Shown piece after piece: positions 34,711 through 42,967 of a DNA stretch of 51,348 bases. The number at the start of each line of letters is the position of its first letter. Position 1 is the first letter of the stretch. The stretch comes from Ruminococcus sp. (GTDB taxonomy: Bacteria > Bacillota > Clostridia > Oscillospirales > Ruminococcaceae), in the NCBI GenBank assembly GCA_019417865.1, contig DYCW01000432.1, positions 1 to 51,348 of the forward strand, given 5' to 3'. A program made the translations under genes and the position numbers. The notes beneath the pieces are model-generated. The model was not told the origin of the DNA, did no database searches, and saw nothing but the letters and a program-made list of their open reading frames with translations.

Positions 34711-35946
34711 ATGGTAAAAAAGCGGCGGACGGAAAAAAGACGAAAAGGCAGCGGGAAAGCAGTGGATCGTCTGGTGATGGTTGGATCGGTTCTGCTCAGT
34801 GTTGTACTAATTGTGGTAATGATTCTGAATGCACCGATTATCGACTATCGTACATTGACAAACGGTACAATGACAAATCAGCAAATTTCGATTATGAAAT
34901 ATTTCAAAGTTTGGCAACCATTGGTACAAAAGGAAGGAACGCTGCAAAAGCCGGCTCTGACCGATGCCTCTGCGTTGAACTTGAAAGAAGATACCGAGAC
35001 GCAGGATTCAAAGAATGACGGTTTGGATTTGCAGCAGATTGTAGAGGGACAGTATACCGTACTGTTCATGGGCATGGATGAGAGTGGAAAACTGGCGGAT
35101 GTGAACTGGATTTTTCAGTTTGATATCTTTGCAGGAACCATGAATGTTCTGCAAATTCCAAGAGACTGCTATATGCCGGATTATGCCAACCCTTCTACGA
35201 ATAAGTTCAACAGCATCTATGGCACAGGACAGGAAGAAGGGGTGACACCAATTCAGCGTGCTGTCAATGCCATTCAGGAGAGTTTTGGTCTAACCATTGA
35301 CTGTTATGTGAAACTGGTCTGCACAGATATTGCCAACATTGTCGATTCCATCGGCGGCATTCCGATTACGCTGCCAGAAGAAATCATGTATGAGGCAGAT
35401 AAGGTGCTGAAAGCTGGGGAACAGACACTAAATGGTCAGCAGGCAGAGTGGTTTGTGCGTTTCCGCAGAGAATACGATGAGGGCGATATTGGTCGTGTGA
35501 AGGCACAGCGTATTTTCCTGGCAGCTGCTATGGGAAAATTGTTGGATATGAGTCAGACAGAACTGATGTCTGCGATGCAGAAAATTTATAAAAATGAATG
35601 GATTGCCACAGATTTGTCTCTGGAGCAGATTAGTATGCTGGCAGATTTCGCATCAGAACGGTTGACGATGGACAGTGTGAATGTGTATATGATTCCGGGC
35701 GAAGGATTGATGCATGAAGGACAGTCCGTATATTCCATTCACAAGACAGAGACCATTGATTTGATTAACGAGCATTTCCGTCCGTATCAGAACGAAATGT
35801 ATTATGATGAGAGTACAATTGTGGAATTGGTGGAGGAAAGCGAATATGAGGACACCTATTCTGATACCGAGGAAAACCTGAATGATATCCACAATGGAGA
35901 TACAGAGGACGGGAAACAGAATATCTACAGCAGGGATGAAGAATAA
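34711..35946 (+). CDS. LCP (LytR-CpsA-Psr) family protein
   Basis: 411 aa from ATG 34711 (SD AAGGAGA 8 nt upstream; ATG 34687 has no SD). The N-terminus is basic (MVKKRRTEKRRKGSGKAVDR), then a TM helix (about residues 20-45) and the extracellular LCP domain: YTVLFMGMDESG, NVLQIPRDCYMP, FRREYDEGDIGRVKAQR. The C-terminal tail is acidic. It attaches glycopolymers to the wall. It lies between yqeK and rsfS, a placement common in clostridia, and is the second LCP gene in the window. Confidence 0.9.
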   Translation: MVKKRRTEKRRKGSGKAVDRLVMVGSVLLSVVLIVVMILNAPIIDYRTLTNGTMTNQQISIMKYFKVWQPLVQKEGTLQKPALTDASALNLKEDTETQDSKNDGLDLQQIVEGQYTVLFMGMDESGKLADVNWIFQFDIFAGTMNVLQIPRDCYMPDYANPSTNKFNSIYGTGQEEGVTPIQRAVNAIQESFGLTIDCYVKLVCTDIANIVDSIGGIPITLPEEIMYEADKVLKAGEQTLNGQQAEWFVRFRREYDEGDIGRVKAQRIFLAAAMGKLLDMSQTELMSAMQKIYKNEWIATDLSLEQISMLADFASERLTMDSVNVYMIPGEGLMHEGQSVYSIHKTETIDLINEHFRPYQNEMYYDESTIVELVEESEYEDTYSDTEENLNDIHNGDTEDGKQNIYSRDEE

Positions 35947-35969
35947 CGCATTTGGAAAGGAAACAGAGC

Positions 35970-36335
35970 ATGATAGAACAGAAAGCAGTATTGGAAGCGA
36001 TTGTAAAAGCATTGGACAGTAAGCGTGCCGAGGACATTCAGGTCATCGGTGTAAAAGATCTGACGATTTTAGGGGATTACTTCGTGATTGCCAACGGTAC
36101 GAGTACCACACATACCAAAACGCTGGCAGATGAAGTGGAATATCAGATGACAAAGCTGGGAATCGAACCGCTGCACCGGGAGGGCAGAGGAAACGGTTCC
36201 AATTGGATTGTACTGGACTACAATGACATCATTGTACACGTCTTCTACAAGGAAACCAGAGAGTTTTATCAGTTGGAGCGGCTTTGGGCAGACGGAGAAA
36301 AGATGGATGTTACTGGTTGGCTGAAAGAAGACTAA
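35970..36335 (+). CDS. rsfS: Ribosome silencing factor RsfS
   Basis: 121 aa from ATG 35970 (SD GGAAAGGA). Family signature: DIQVIGVKDLTILGDYFVIA, GNGSNWIVLDYNDIIVHVFY and YQLERLWADGE. It binds uL14 on the 50S subunit and blocks subunit joining in starvation. Last of the nadD-yqeK-LCP-rsfS group. Confidence 0.95.
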   Translation: MIEQKAVLEAIVKALDSKRAEDIQVIGVKDLTILGDYFVIANGTSTTHTKTLADEVEYQMTKLGIEPLHREGRGNGSNWIVLDYNDIIVHVFYKETREFYQLERLWADGEKMDVTGWLKED

Positions 36336-36358
36336 TATGGTAAAAGGAGGCATTCTCT

Positions 36359-36682
36359 ATGGAAAACGGAAGAAAAATGGTTTTGGTTGTGGGTGTATAC
36401 ATGGTGCTGAAAGGCATTCTAAATCTCATCCTTGGATTCAGTGCAAGTAATGTGGTCTCTCTGCTGTTTGCAGTGGCAATGGCGGCTGCCATGCTGAAAA
36501 AGGTTCCTTATAGCCAGTATGTCACAGCCATCTTTCTGGCATTGATTTTCGTTGTCAATCTGCCAGCAAACCTGTCTCACCTAGGTACAAACTGGATTTA
36601 CTTGATAGAAGGTCTGCTGGATGTTGGTGCAGCTGCGATTTTGGTATTTCATAAGGATGTAAAACGTTATTTTGCAAGTTAA
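36359..36682 (+). CDS. Small integral membrane protein
   Basis: 107 aa, with SD AAGGAGG. Three to four hydrophobic segments: VLVVGVYMVLKGILNLIL, VVSLLFAVAMAAAMLK, YVTAIFLALIFVVNLP and IYLIEGLLDVGAAAILVF. Topology suggests a small four-helix membrane protein. Function unknown. It lies between rsfS (23 nt) and leuS (44 nt) on the same strand. Confidence 0.75.
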   Translation: MENGRKMVLVVGVYMVLKGILNLILGFSASNVVSLLFAVAMAAAMLKKVPYSQYVTAIFLALIFVVNLPANLSHLGTNWIYLIEGLLDVGAAAILVFHKDVKRYFAS

Positions 36683-36726
36683 TGCAATTTAGAATTTGAA
36701 AAAACAGGAAAGAGGATGAAGCAACT

Positions 36727-39150
36727 ATGAGTAAGTATGATTTTACTGCCATTGAAGCAAAATGGCAGCGATACTGGGCAGAACACAATACCTTTCATGC
36801 AGAAAATGACTATACAAAGCCTAAATTTTATGCACTGGTAGAGTTCCCGTATCCGTCGGGGGAAGGGCTGCACATCGGGCATCCAAGACCGTACACTGCA
36901 ATGGATATTGTTTCCAGAAAACGGCGGATGGAGGGGTATAACGTACTCTTCCCCATGGGTTGGGATGCATTTGGTCTGCCGACAGAAAATTACGCCATCA
37001 AACATAAAATTCATCCAGCAATTGTCACCGCCAACAACGTGGCAAGATTCAAGGCTCAGCTGCAGGCATTGGGAATGTCCTTTGACTGGGAGCGGGAGAT
37101 CAATACCACAGATCCGAATTATTTCCATTGGACACAGTGGATTTTCCTGCAAATGTTCAAGAAGGGGTTGGCATACAAAAAGGAAATGGCTGTCAACTGG
37201 TGTACTTCCTGTAAGGTCGTACTGGCAAATGAAGAAGTGGTCGGCGGCGTGTGTGAACGCTGCGGTGGCGAGGTTGTACAGAAAGTCAAATCGCAGTGGA
37301 TGCTGAAGATTACAGAGTATGCACAGCGGCTGCTGGATGACTTGGATGATGTGGATTATCTGGAAAAAATCAAGACTGCACAGCGGAACTGGATTGGCCG
37401 TTCTACCGGTGCAGAAGTAGACTTCCAGACCACCGCTGGAGATACGCTGAAAATCTATACCACTCGTCCGGATACGCTGTTTGGTGCAACCTACATGGTT
37501 ATCTCACCGGAACACCCGCTGATTGAAAAATGGGCGGACAAATTGGAAAACATGGAGGAAATCCGTGCGTATCAGGAAAAGGCTGCCAGAAAGTCCGATT
37601 TTGAGCGGACAGAAATGGCAAAAGAAAAGACTGGCGTTTGCCTGAAAGGGGTACGTGGTATCAATCCAGTCAATGATACCGAAATTCCCATTTTCGTATC
37701 CGACTATGTTCTGATGAGTTACGGCACAGGTGCGATCATGGCAGTGCCGGCACACGATACCCGTGACTATGAATTTGCAGAGGTGTTCGATCTGCCGATT
37801 ATCGAAGTCGTCAAGGGCGGCGATGTGACGAAAGAAGCCTTTACCGATTGTGCAACGGGAACGATGGTCAACAGCGGCTTTTTAGACGGATTGTCTGTAG
37901 AAGACGCTAAGGTAAAAATCAAGGGCTGGCTGGAGGCAACCGGCAAGGGCAAGTCCAAAGTGAATTATAAGTTGCGGGACTGGATTTTCTCCCGTCAGCG
38001 TTATTGGGGCGAGCCCATTCCAGTGGTTTACTGTGATAAGTGCGGTTGGGTTGGTCTGCCGGAGAGCGAACTGCCGTTGACGCTGCCGGATGTAGACAGC
38101 TATATGCCGACTGATACGGGCGAAAGTCCGCTGTCCACACTGGAGAGTTTCATCAACACGACTTGTCCGCAGTGTGGGGGTCCGGCAAAGCGGGAAACTG
38201 ATACGATGCCGCAGTGGGCAGGTTCCAGTTGGTATTACCTGCGGTATTGTGACCCGAAGAATGCAAATGGCATTGCGTCCAAGGAAGCTCTGAACTATTG
38301 GATGCCAGTGGACTGGTACAATGGTGGAATGGAACATACTACGCTGCATCTGCTGTACTCTCGATTCTGGCATAAGTTTTTGTATGATATTGGTGTAGTA
38401 GAAACAAAAGAACCCTACCTGCGGAGAACTTCACACGGTATGATACTGGGCGATGATCCAGAGCATCCGGGCAAGTTTACGAAAATGTCCAAGTCCAAGG
38501 GGAATGTCATCAATCCAGATGATGTCATCAAGGAATATGGTGCAGATACCCTGCGTCTGTATGAGATGTTTGTCGGTGACTTTGAAAAGGCTGCCCCATG
38601 GAGTACCTCCAGTATTCGTGGCTGTAAGCGGTTCTTAGATCGTATCTGGGCATTGCAGGATAATCTGATTGACGGCGATACCTATCGAGAGGTACTGGTA
38701 CGGAAAATGCACCAGACCATTCAGAAGGTTTCCAATGATATTGAAACGTTGAAGTTCAATACAGCAATCGCTGCCATGATGGAATTGTTGAACGAAATTG
38801 CTGCAACCGGTTCGATTAACCGTGCCGAGTTCCGCACGTTACTGCTGCTGCTGAATCCGTTTGCACCGCATATCACAGAAGAATTGTATGAGAAATACTG
38901 TGGCGGCATTCTGCACGAGCAGAGCTGGCCGACTTATGATGCGGCACTGTGCAAGGAAGACACAGTGGAAATCGTGGTACAGATTAACGGCAAGGTTCGC
39001 TGCAAGATGGATATTGCGGTGGGGGCTGAAAAAGATGCTGTACTGACCCAGGCACTGGCAGAACCAAAAATTGCAGAAGCTGTTGCTGGAAAACAGTTGC
39101 TCAAACAGATATATGTACCAAATAAACTGGTTAATTTTGTAGCAAAATAA
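36727..39150 (+). CDS. leuS: Leucyl-tRNA synthetase
   Basis: 807 aa class I synthetase of bacterial length. The HIGH-type motif is in PYPSGEGLHIGHPRPY and the KMSKS loop in FTKMSKSKGNVINPD. The CP1 editing domain includes TTRPDTLFGAT and the GTGAIMAVPAHD loop. Zinc-type cysteines occur at CTSCKVVLANEEVV and CERCGGE. No T-box leader can be fitted in the 44 nt upstream, so it is probably transcribed from further upstream. Confidence 0.97.
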   Translation: MSKYDFTAIEAKWQRYWAEHNTFHAENDYTKPKFYALVEFPYPSGEGLHIGHPRPYTAMDIVSRKRRMEGYNVLFPMGWDAFGLPTENYAIKHKIHPAIVTANNVARFKAQLQALGMSFDWEREINTTDPNYFHWTQWIFLQMFKKGLAYKKEMAVNWCTSCKVVLANEEVVGGVCERCGGEVVQKVKSQWMLKITEYAQRLLDDLDDVDYLEKIKTAQRNWIGRSTGAEVDFQTTAGDTLKIYTTRPDTLFGATYMVISPEHPLIEKWADKLENMEEIRAYQEKAARKSDFERTEMAKEKTGVCLKGVRGINPVNDTEIPIFVSDYVLMSYGTGAIMAVPAHDTRDYEFAEVFDLPIIEVVKGGDVTKEAFTDCATGTMVNSGFLDGLSVEDAKVKIKGWLEATGKGKSKVNYKLRDWIFSRQRYWGEPIPVVYCDKCGWVGLPESELPLTLPDVDSYMPTDTGESPLSTLESFINTTCPQCGGPAKRETDTMPQWAGSSWYYLRYCDPKNANGIASKEALNYWMPVDWYNGGMEHTTLHLLYSRFWHKFLYDIGVVETKEPYLRRTSHGMILGDDPEHPGKFTKMSKSKGNVINPDDVIKEYGADTLRLYEMFVGDFEKAAPWSTSSIRGCKRFLDRIWALQDNLIDGDTYREVLVRKMHQTIQKVSNDIETLKFNTAIAAMMELLNEIAATGSINRAEFRTLLLLLNPFAPHITEELYEKYCGGILHEQSWPTYDAALCKEDTVEIVVQINGKVRCKMDIAVGAEKDAVLTQALAEPKIAEAVAGKQLLKQIYVPNKLVNFVAK

Positions 39151-39178
39151 CCAAAATAAAAAAATCTTCCCATAAGGC

Positions 39179-39207
39179 TTGACAAACTCTGCTGGGTGTG
39201 TTATAAT
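39179..39207 (+). promoter_or_regulatory. Strong sigma-A promoter of rpsU
   Basis: Perfect TTGACA (39179-39184) and TATAAT (39202-39207), 17-nt spacer. The predicted start is near 39214, leaving a leader of about 206 nt. Confidence 0.9.
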
Positions 39208-39213
39208 GAAACA

Positions 39214-39419
39214 TATTTTAAAGCGGTGTGTTGCGTTGTATGGTCATGTCAGGCAACTGCAAAGCCGGAGAAAATAAAAACCAAGTTGATTGCTAATGGA
39301 CAGATTGATGTAGTATCCCGAAGTTCCGATGTCGGGACCATCGGTGGTATAGGTCAGAAGCAGGGGGAACTTTGTGGATGATCAGCCTCTGCCGTGGCGG
39401 CAAAGGGAGGGAAATGTAA
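39214..39419 (+). promoter_or_regulatory. Structured rpsU leader
   Basis: It contains overlapping hairpin options near 39318-39347 (CCGATG ... CATCGG versus CCCGA ... TCGGG). A hairpin next to the start codon, TGCC (39390-39393) with GGCA (39399-39402), can be extended by CCTC (39386-39389) with GAGG (39407-39410), which is part of the SD. Sequestering the SD would permit translational control. No known riboswitch was recognised. Confidence 0.4.
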
Positions 39420-39593
39420 GTGGCAGAAGTTCGTGTTGGCAAGAATGAATCTCTGGATACCGCTCTGAAGCGGTTTAAGAGATCTTGTGCTAAGGACGGC
39501 GTGATTGCTGAGGTTCGGAAAAGAGAACATTACGAAAAGCCTTCAGTAAAGCGTAAGAAGAAGTCTGAAGCTGCTCGTAAGCGGAAATATTAA
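39420..39593 (+). CDS. rpsU: Ribosomal protein bS21
   Basis: 57 aa from GTG 39420 with SD AAGGGAGGG. Sequence reads MAEVRVGKNESLDTALKRFK, then RSCAKDGVIAEVRKREHYEK and a lysine/arginine-rich C-terminus ending RKRKY. This is the normal bS21 length and composition. bS21 is the last-assembled 30S protein, influencing initiation. It has its own promoter and a terminator. Confidence 0.95.
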   Translation: MAEVRVGKNESLDTALKRFKRSCAKDGVIAEVRKREHYEKPSVKRKKKSEAARKRKY

Positions 39594-39614
39594 TTTTTGA
39601 CGCAAACAGCACAG

Positions 39615-39645
39615 CGGACGCACTTGAAAGTGCGTCCGTTTTTTT
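39615..39645 (+). terminator. Terminator of rpsU
   Basis: An 11-bp perfect stem (39615-39625 with 39628-39638) followed by seven T residues. Confidence 0.9.
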
Positions 39646-39737
39646 GTAAGAAAAGAAAGATTCGACTGCTTTTGACATTTCCCATAGGAAAGATGCAGTA
39701 TAATAGAGAAAGATTTCAGAGAGAAGGGAGCGAAGCA

Positions 39738-40238
39738 ATGATTTTTCGGGTAACAGCAGCATTGCGTTCCGTTTGTGATATTACACCATCCATGCTGCAG
39801 CACTTTGGCATTCGAGGACTGCTGCTGGATTTGGACAATACCCTCACAACACATGACAATCCCCGTCCGGCAGACGGTGTAAAGGATTGGATTGCAGCGA
39901 TGAAAGAAAATGGGGTTGCGATGTGTATTGTATCGAACAACCATCCACCAAGGGTCAAGCCTTTTGCAGACTTGTTGGAGTTGCCGTTTGTCTGTGAGGG
40001 GAAAAAGCCGCTGGCAAAGGGATTTCGGGAGGCGAAGATTTTGATGGATCTCCCGTGGGATGCACTGGCAGTTGTGGGAGATCAGATTTTTACGGATGTG
40101 CTGGGTGCCAATTTAAAGCGGCTTAAGTGTATTTTTGTATTCCCGATTGCCCATGAGCAAACCAGATTTTTCCGCTTCAAACGGCGGATGGAGGTGCCGT
40201 TTCTTCCCCGGCAAATTTATGAGGAAGAGAAAGGATGA
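39738..40238 (+). CDS. YqeG-family HAD phosphatase
   Basis: 166 aa from ATG 39738 (SD AGAAGGGAG 7 nt upstream). HAD motif I is GLLLDLDNTLTTHD, motif II CIVSNNHPPR, motif IV region VVGDQIFTDVLGANLKRL. This is the YqeG (IIIA-type) pattern. A possible promoter sits upstream (TTGACA 39672-39677; TATAAT 39699-39704) but its 21-nt spacer is long. It precedes aroQ by 6 nt, suggesting one operon. Confidence 0.9.
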   Translation: MIFRVTAALRSVCDITPSMLQHFGIRGLLLDLDNTLTTHDNPRPADGVKDWIAAMKENGVAMCIVSNNHPPRVKPFADLLELPFVCEGKKPLAKGFREAKILMDLPWDALAVVGDQIFTDVLGANLKRLKCIFVFPIAHEQTRFFRFKRRMEVPFLPRQIYEEEKG

Positions 40239-40244
40239 AATCAG

Positions 40245-40676
40245 ATGATTAAAAAAGTATTGGTGGTACACGGTCCAAACTTGAACCTGTTGGGAGAGCG
40301 AGATCCTGCCTATTACGGCAATGTGACATTTGCAAAACTGAATGAAATGATTTTGGATCGAGCAGATGCACTGGGGATGCAGTGCGAGATTTTTCAGTCC
40401 AACCATGAAGGTGCAATCATTGATCGCTTGCAGGCTGCCAGAAACACTTTTGACGGTGTGATTCTGAATGCAGGTGCCTATACACATTATAGCTATGCGA
40501 TTCGGGATGCCATTGCAGATATGCAGCTGCCCTGTGTGGAAGTACATATCAGTAATGTGCAGGCAAGAGATGATTTTCGTGCCAAGTCCGTGATTGCACC
40601 AGTCTGCATTGGCACCATTGCCGGCTTTGGCATTAACAGTTATTTTCTGGCATTGCAGGCACTGGCAATGCTTTGA
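40245..40676 (+). CDS. aroQ: 3-dehydroquinate dehydratase, type II
   Basis: 143 aa, standard length. VVHGPNLNLLGERDPAYYGN holds the active-site loop with Arg and Tyr; FQSNHEGAIIDRL, GVILNAGAYTHYSYAIRDAI and VEVHISNVQARDDFR complete the type II signature. It acts in the shikimate pathway. The order aroQ-pepP-efp is typical of Bacillota; here pepP follows after 14 nt. Confidence 0.96.
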   Translation: MIKKVLVVHGPNLNLLGERDPAYYGNVTFAKLNEMILDRADALGMQCEIFQSNHEGAIIDRLQAARNTFDGVILNAGAYTHYSYAIRDAIADMQLPCVEVHISNVQARDDFRAKSVIAPVCIGTIAGFGINSYFLALQALAML

Positions 40677-40690
40677 AAGGAGTCTTTTAG

Positions 40691-41764
40691 ATGAATCGAA
40701 TCGAATGGCTGATGCAGCATTTGCCAGAAGAAATTGACTGTGCATGGATTGCGTCGGACATCAACCGCCGATATCTCACCGGTATGGCATCCTCTGCCGG
40801 GATATTGCTCTGTTTTCGAGATGCCGCTTATCTGCTGATTGACTTTCGGTATATTGAAAAAGCAAGAGCATGTGTAAAGGACTGCCATGTGATGGAATTG
40901 GAAAACATGACGGTACAAGTGGAAAATCTGTTGAAACAGCATCATGCAGAAACCATTGCCGTGGAGTCGGCAGAAATGACTTTACAGCAGTTTGCAAATT
41001 TGCAAAAACGGTTTCCGCACCTCTATCGGTGGGACAGCAGCAATCTCCTGAGTGATGCACTGCGGGACTGCCGGACAGTGAAGACAGCGGAAGAAGTGGA
41101 ACAAATACAGGCTGCTCAGCGAATTGCAGAAGCCGCATTACAGCAATTGCTGGACTGGCTGCATGTTGGTGTCACGGAACGGGAGATTCAGCGGAAGTTG
41201 GATTTTACGATGCTGGAACTAGGAGCAGAGGCAATGTCGTTCCCAACCATTGCCCTGACAGGGGCAAGAACTTCCATGCCGCACGGTGTGCCTTCGGATA
41301 CAGCAGTGCAGACAGGGGATTTTGTGCTGATGGATTTTGGTGCTGTGGTAAACGGTTATCACAGCGATATGACACGAACTGTTTGTGTTGGCAAACCGAC
41401 TGAAAAAATGAAGACTGTTTATGGAATTGTACAACATGCACAGGCAGCGGCGTTAAAGGCTGCAAAAGCTGGCATGACAGGCAAAGCGTTGGATGCGATT
41501 GCAAGAGACATCATCACAGAGGCTGGTTATGGCAAGCAGTTTGGGCATTCACTGGGACATGGCGTGGGCATGGAGATTCACGAATCACCGAATGCTGCTC
41601 CATCGGCAAATACGGTACTGCAAGTCGGTAATATTGTGACGATTGAGCCGGGCATTTATCTACCGGGTGAATTTGGCGTACGGATTGAGGATTTTGTAGA
41701 AATCACGGAGAACAGTTGTCGAAATCTAACCGCATTTACACCGGAATTGATTTGTGTGGGATAA
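40691..41764 (+). CDS. pepP: M24 Xaa-Pro aminopeptidase
   Basis: 357 aa. N-terminal creatinase-like domain, then the metal-binding catalytic domain: VLMDFGAVVNGYHSDMTRT (two Asp), FGHSLGHGVGMEIHE (His), TIEPGIYLPGEFGVRIED (two Glu). It removes N-terminal residues preceding proline. In related genomes it is followed directly by efp; here 5.9 kb of accessory genes intervene. Confidence 0.95.
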   Translation: MNRIEWLMQHLPEEIDCAWIASDINRRYLTGMASSAGILLCFRDAAYLLIDFRYIEKARACVKDCHVMELENMTVQVENLLKQHHAETIAVESAEMTLQQFANLQKRFPHLYRWDSSNLLSDALRDCRTVKTAEEVEQIQAAQRIAEAALQQLLDWLHVGVTEREIQRKLDFTMLELGAEAMSFPTIALTGARTSMPHGVPSDTAVQTGDFVLMDFGAVVNGYHSDMTRTVCVGKPTEKMKTVYGIVQHAQAAALKAAKAGMTGKALDAIARDIITEAGYGKQFGHSLGHGVGMEIHESPNAAPSANTVLQVGNIVTIEPGIYLPGEFGVRIEDFVEITENSCRNLTAFTPELICVG

Positions 41765-41828
41765 TACATATAGAAAAATTAAATCATTGTTTCATAAAAA
41801 TAAAAGTTATATAGGAAGGGAAATCCAT

Positions 41829-42350
41829 ATGGCGAATGTACAAGGTCTGCCCAAATTCAAATATCATCCCAATCTGTATCAGAGTGGGATGGTTGCTTTT
41901 GAAGAAGGCATTTGTCAATGCTGCGGGAAAACAGTAGATGCCTATATTGAGAAAATGTATTGTGAAGAAGAAATCATCAAATGCCTTTGTCTGGAGTGTG
42001 TAGCAAATGGTACGGCAGCAAAAAAATTTGATGGTACATTTGTGCAGGATGCGGAAGAGGTGCATGATTCCGCTAAAAGAGAGGAATTGTTCTGCCGAAC
42101 GCCTGGCTATATCAGTTGGCAAGGAGAATACTGGCTGGCTTGTTGTGACGATTATTGTGCTTATATTGGAGACGTTGGAACAAAAGAATTAGAAGAAATG
42201 GGAATTGCTGACGAGGTATTTGCGGAATATGATGACTGTGGGGGCTACGAAGATGCCAGAGAATATCTGGATAGGGATGGATCTCTGGTCGGCTATTTGT
42301 TTCAGTGTCTGCACTGTGGGAAATATCATCTTTGGGTAGATATGGATTAA
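41829..42350 (+). CDS. CbrC (UPF0167) family protein
   Basis: 173 aa from ATG 41829 with SD AGGAAGGG. It begins LPKFKYHPNLYQSGMVA and contains CQCCGKTVDAYIEKMYC, CLECVANG, CRTPGYISWQGEYWLACCDD and LFQCLHCGKYHLWVD. These cysteine motifs and the G-Y-x-S-W-Q-G-E-x-W segment are typical of the CbrC family, linked in E. coli to colicin E2 tolerance. Role here unknown. It is the first gene after pepP in the accessory segment and has its own terminator. Confidence 0.85.
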   Translation: MANVQGLPKFKYHPNLYQSGMVAFEEGICQCCGKTVDAYIEKMYCEEEIIKCLCLECVANGTAAKKFDGTFVQDAEEVHDSAKREELFCRTPGYISWQGEYWLACCDDYCAYIGDVGTKELEEMGIADEVFAEYDDCGGYEDAREYLDRDGSLVGYLFQCLHCGKYHLWVDMD

Positions 42351-42369
42351 CGGAAAATAGAGTGCAAGG

Positions 42370-42408
42370 GCAGCAGAAAGGTTTGATTTCTGCTGCTCTT
42401 TATTTTTG
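42370..42408 (+). terminator. Terminator after the CbrC gene
   Basis: GCAGCAGAAA (42370-42379) pairs with TTTCTGCTGC (42387-42396), 7-nt loop, followed by TCTTTATTTTT. Confidence 0.85.
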
Positions 42409-42437
42409 TGGACAAATGAGAAGAAATATGGTAGAAT
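42409..42437 (+). promoter_or_regulatory. Promoter of the decayed lipoprotein gene
   Basis: TGGACA (42409-42414), 17-nt spacer, TAGAAT (42432-42437). Confidence 0.6.
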
Positions 42438-42495
42438 GAGAAAAAGGATAGGATTTATTTTTTTGCAGGAAAATAATGTGTAGGAGAAGTAATAT

Positions 42496-42820
42496 ATGAA
42501 ATTATGCAGAATCGCCGCCATGCTTTGCAGCAGTATGGTGCTTGTTGGATGTTTGAGTGGTTGTCGGTTTTCTGCGGCAATCGGTGACGCTGTGACTTCT
42601 GTGTTTCAGGATGACGGAGATGTATTGTTTAATGAAACCGTGGACAATTTGTTTGCAGCCGCCGACCAACAGGATGCACAGGCGATTTATGATTTGTTTG
42701 CACCGTCTGTTCAGCAGAAAAACTCAGACTTGATGGAACAGATTACGGCATTTCTTTCCTTGTATTGTAGATGATAAAGGCGATGTATATATACCGCTTT
42801 TTGACACAGATGTAGATTGA
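42496..42820 (+). pseudogene. Decayed lipoprotein gene (DUF5104-like)
   Basis: The first frame (ATG 42496 to TGA 42774, 92 aa) has a lipoprotein signal MKLCRIAAMLCSSMVLVGCL with lipobox LSGC, then DNLFAAADQQDAQAIYDLFA, which resembles the start of NTF2-like DUF5104 lipoproteins. It stops early after DLMEQITAFLSLYCR. In the +1 frame the sequence continues as CIVDDKGDVYIPLFDTDVD to TGA 42818-42820. A frameshift plus internal deletion is the simplest explanation; full-length relatives are much longer, as far as I know. The 92-aa product could still be made. Confidence 0.6.
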
Positions 42821-42880
42821 CATAAAATGGAATCCAAAAAACAGAAGAAGGATTTGGTTTCCGCTGTTTTTGATTGGTTA

Positions 42881-42909
42881 TAGACAAGGGAGAGGAAATG
42901 TGTTAAAAT
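42881..42909 (+). promoter_or_regulatory. Promoter of the CapA-family gene
   Basis: TAGACA (42881-42886), 17-nt spacer, TAAAAT (42904-42909). It is exactly 472 bp from the matching elements of the upstream promoter. Confidence 0.6.
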
Positions 42910-42967
42910 AAGAAAAAAGGCAGGGTATCGTTTTTATAGAAAAACGGGATATAGGGAGAGATTGCAA

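Noticed and set aside
36683..36726. T-box leader for leuS
   Set aside because: Only 44 nt separate leuS from the upstream gene, with no T-box sequence or terminator.
39196..39381. 61-codon frame in the rpsU leader
   Set aside because: Starts within the -10 region before the predicted transcription start and has no SD.
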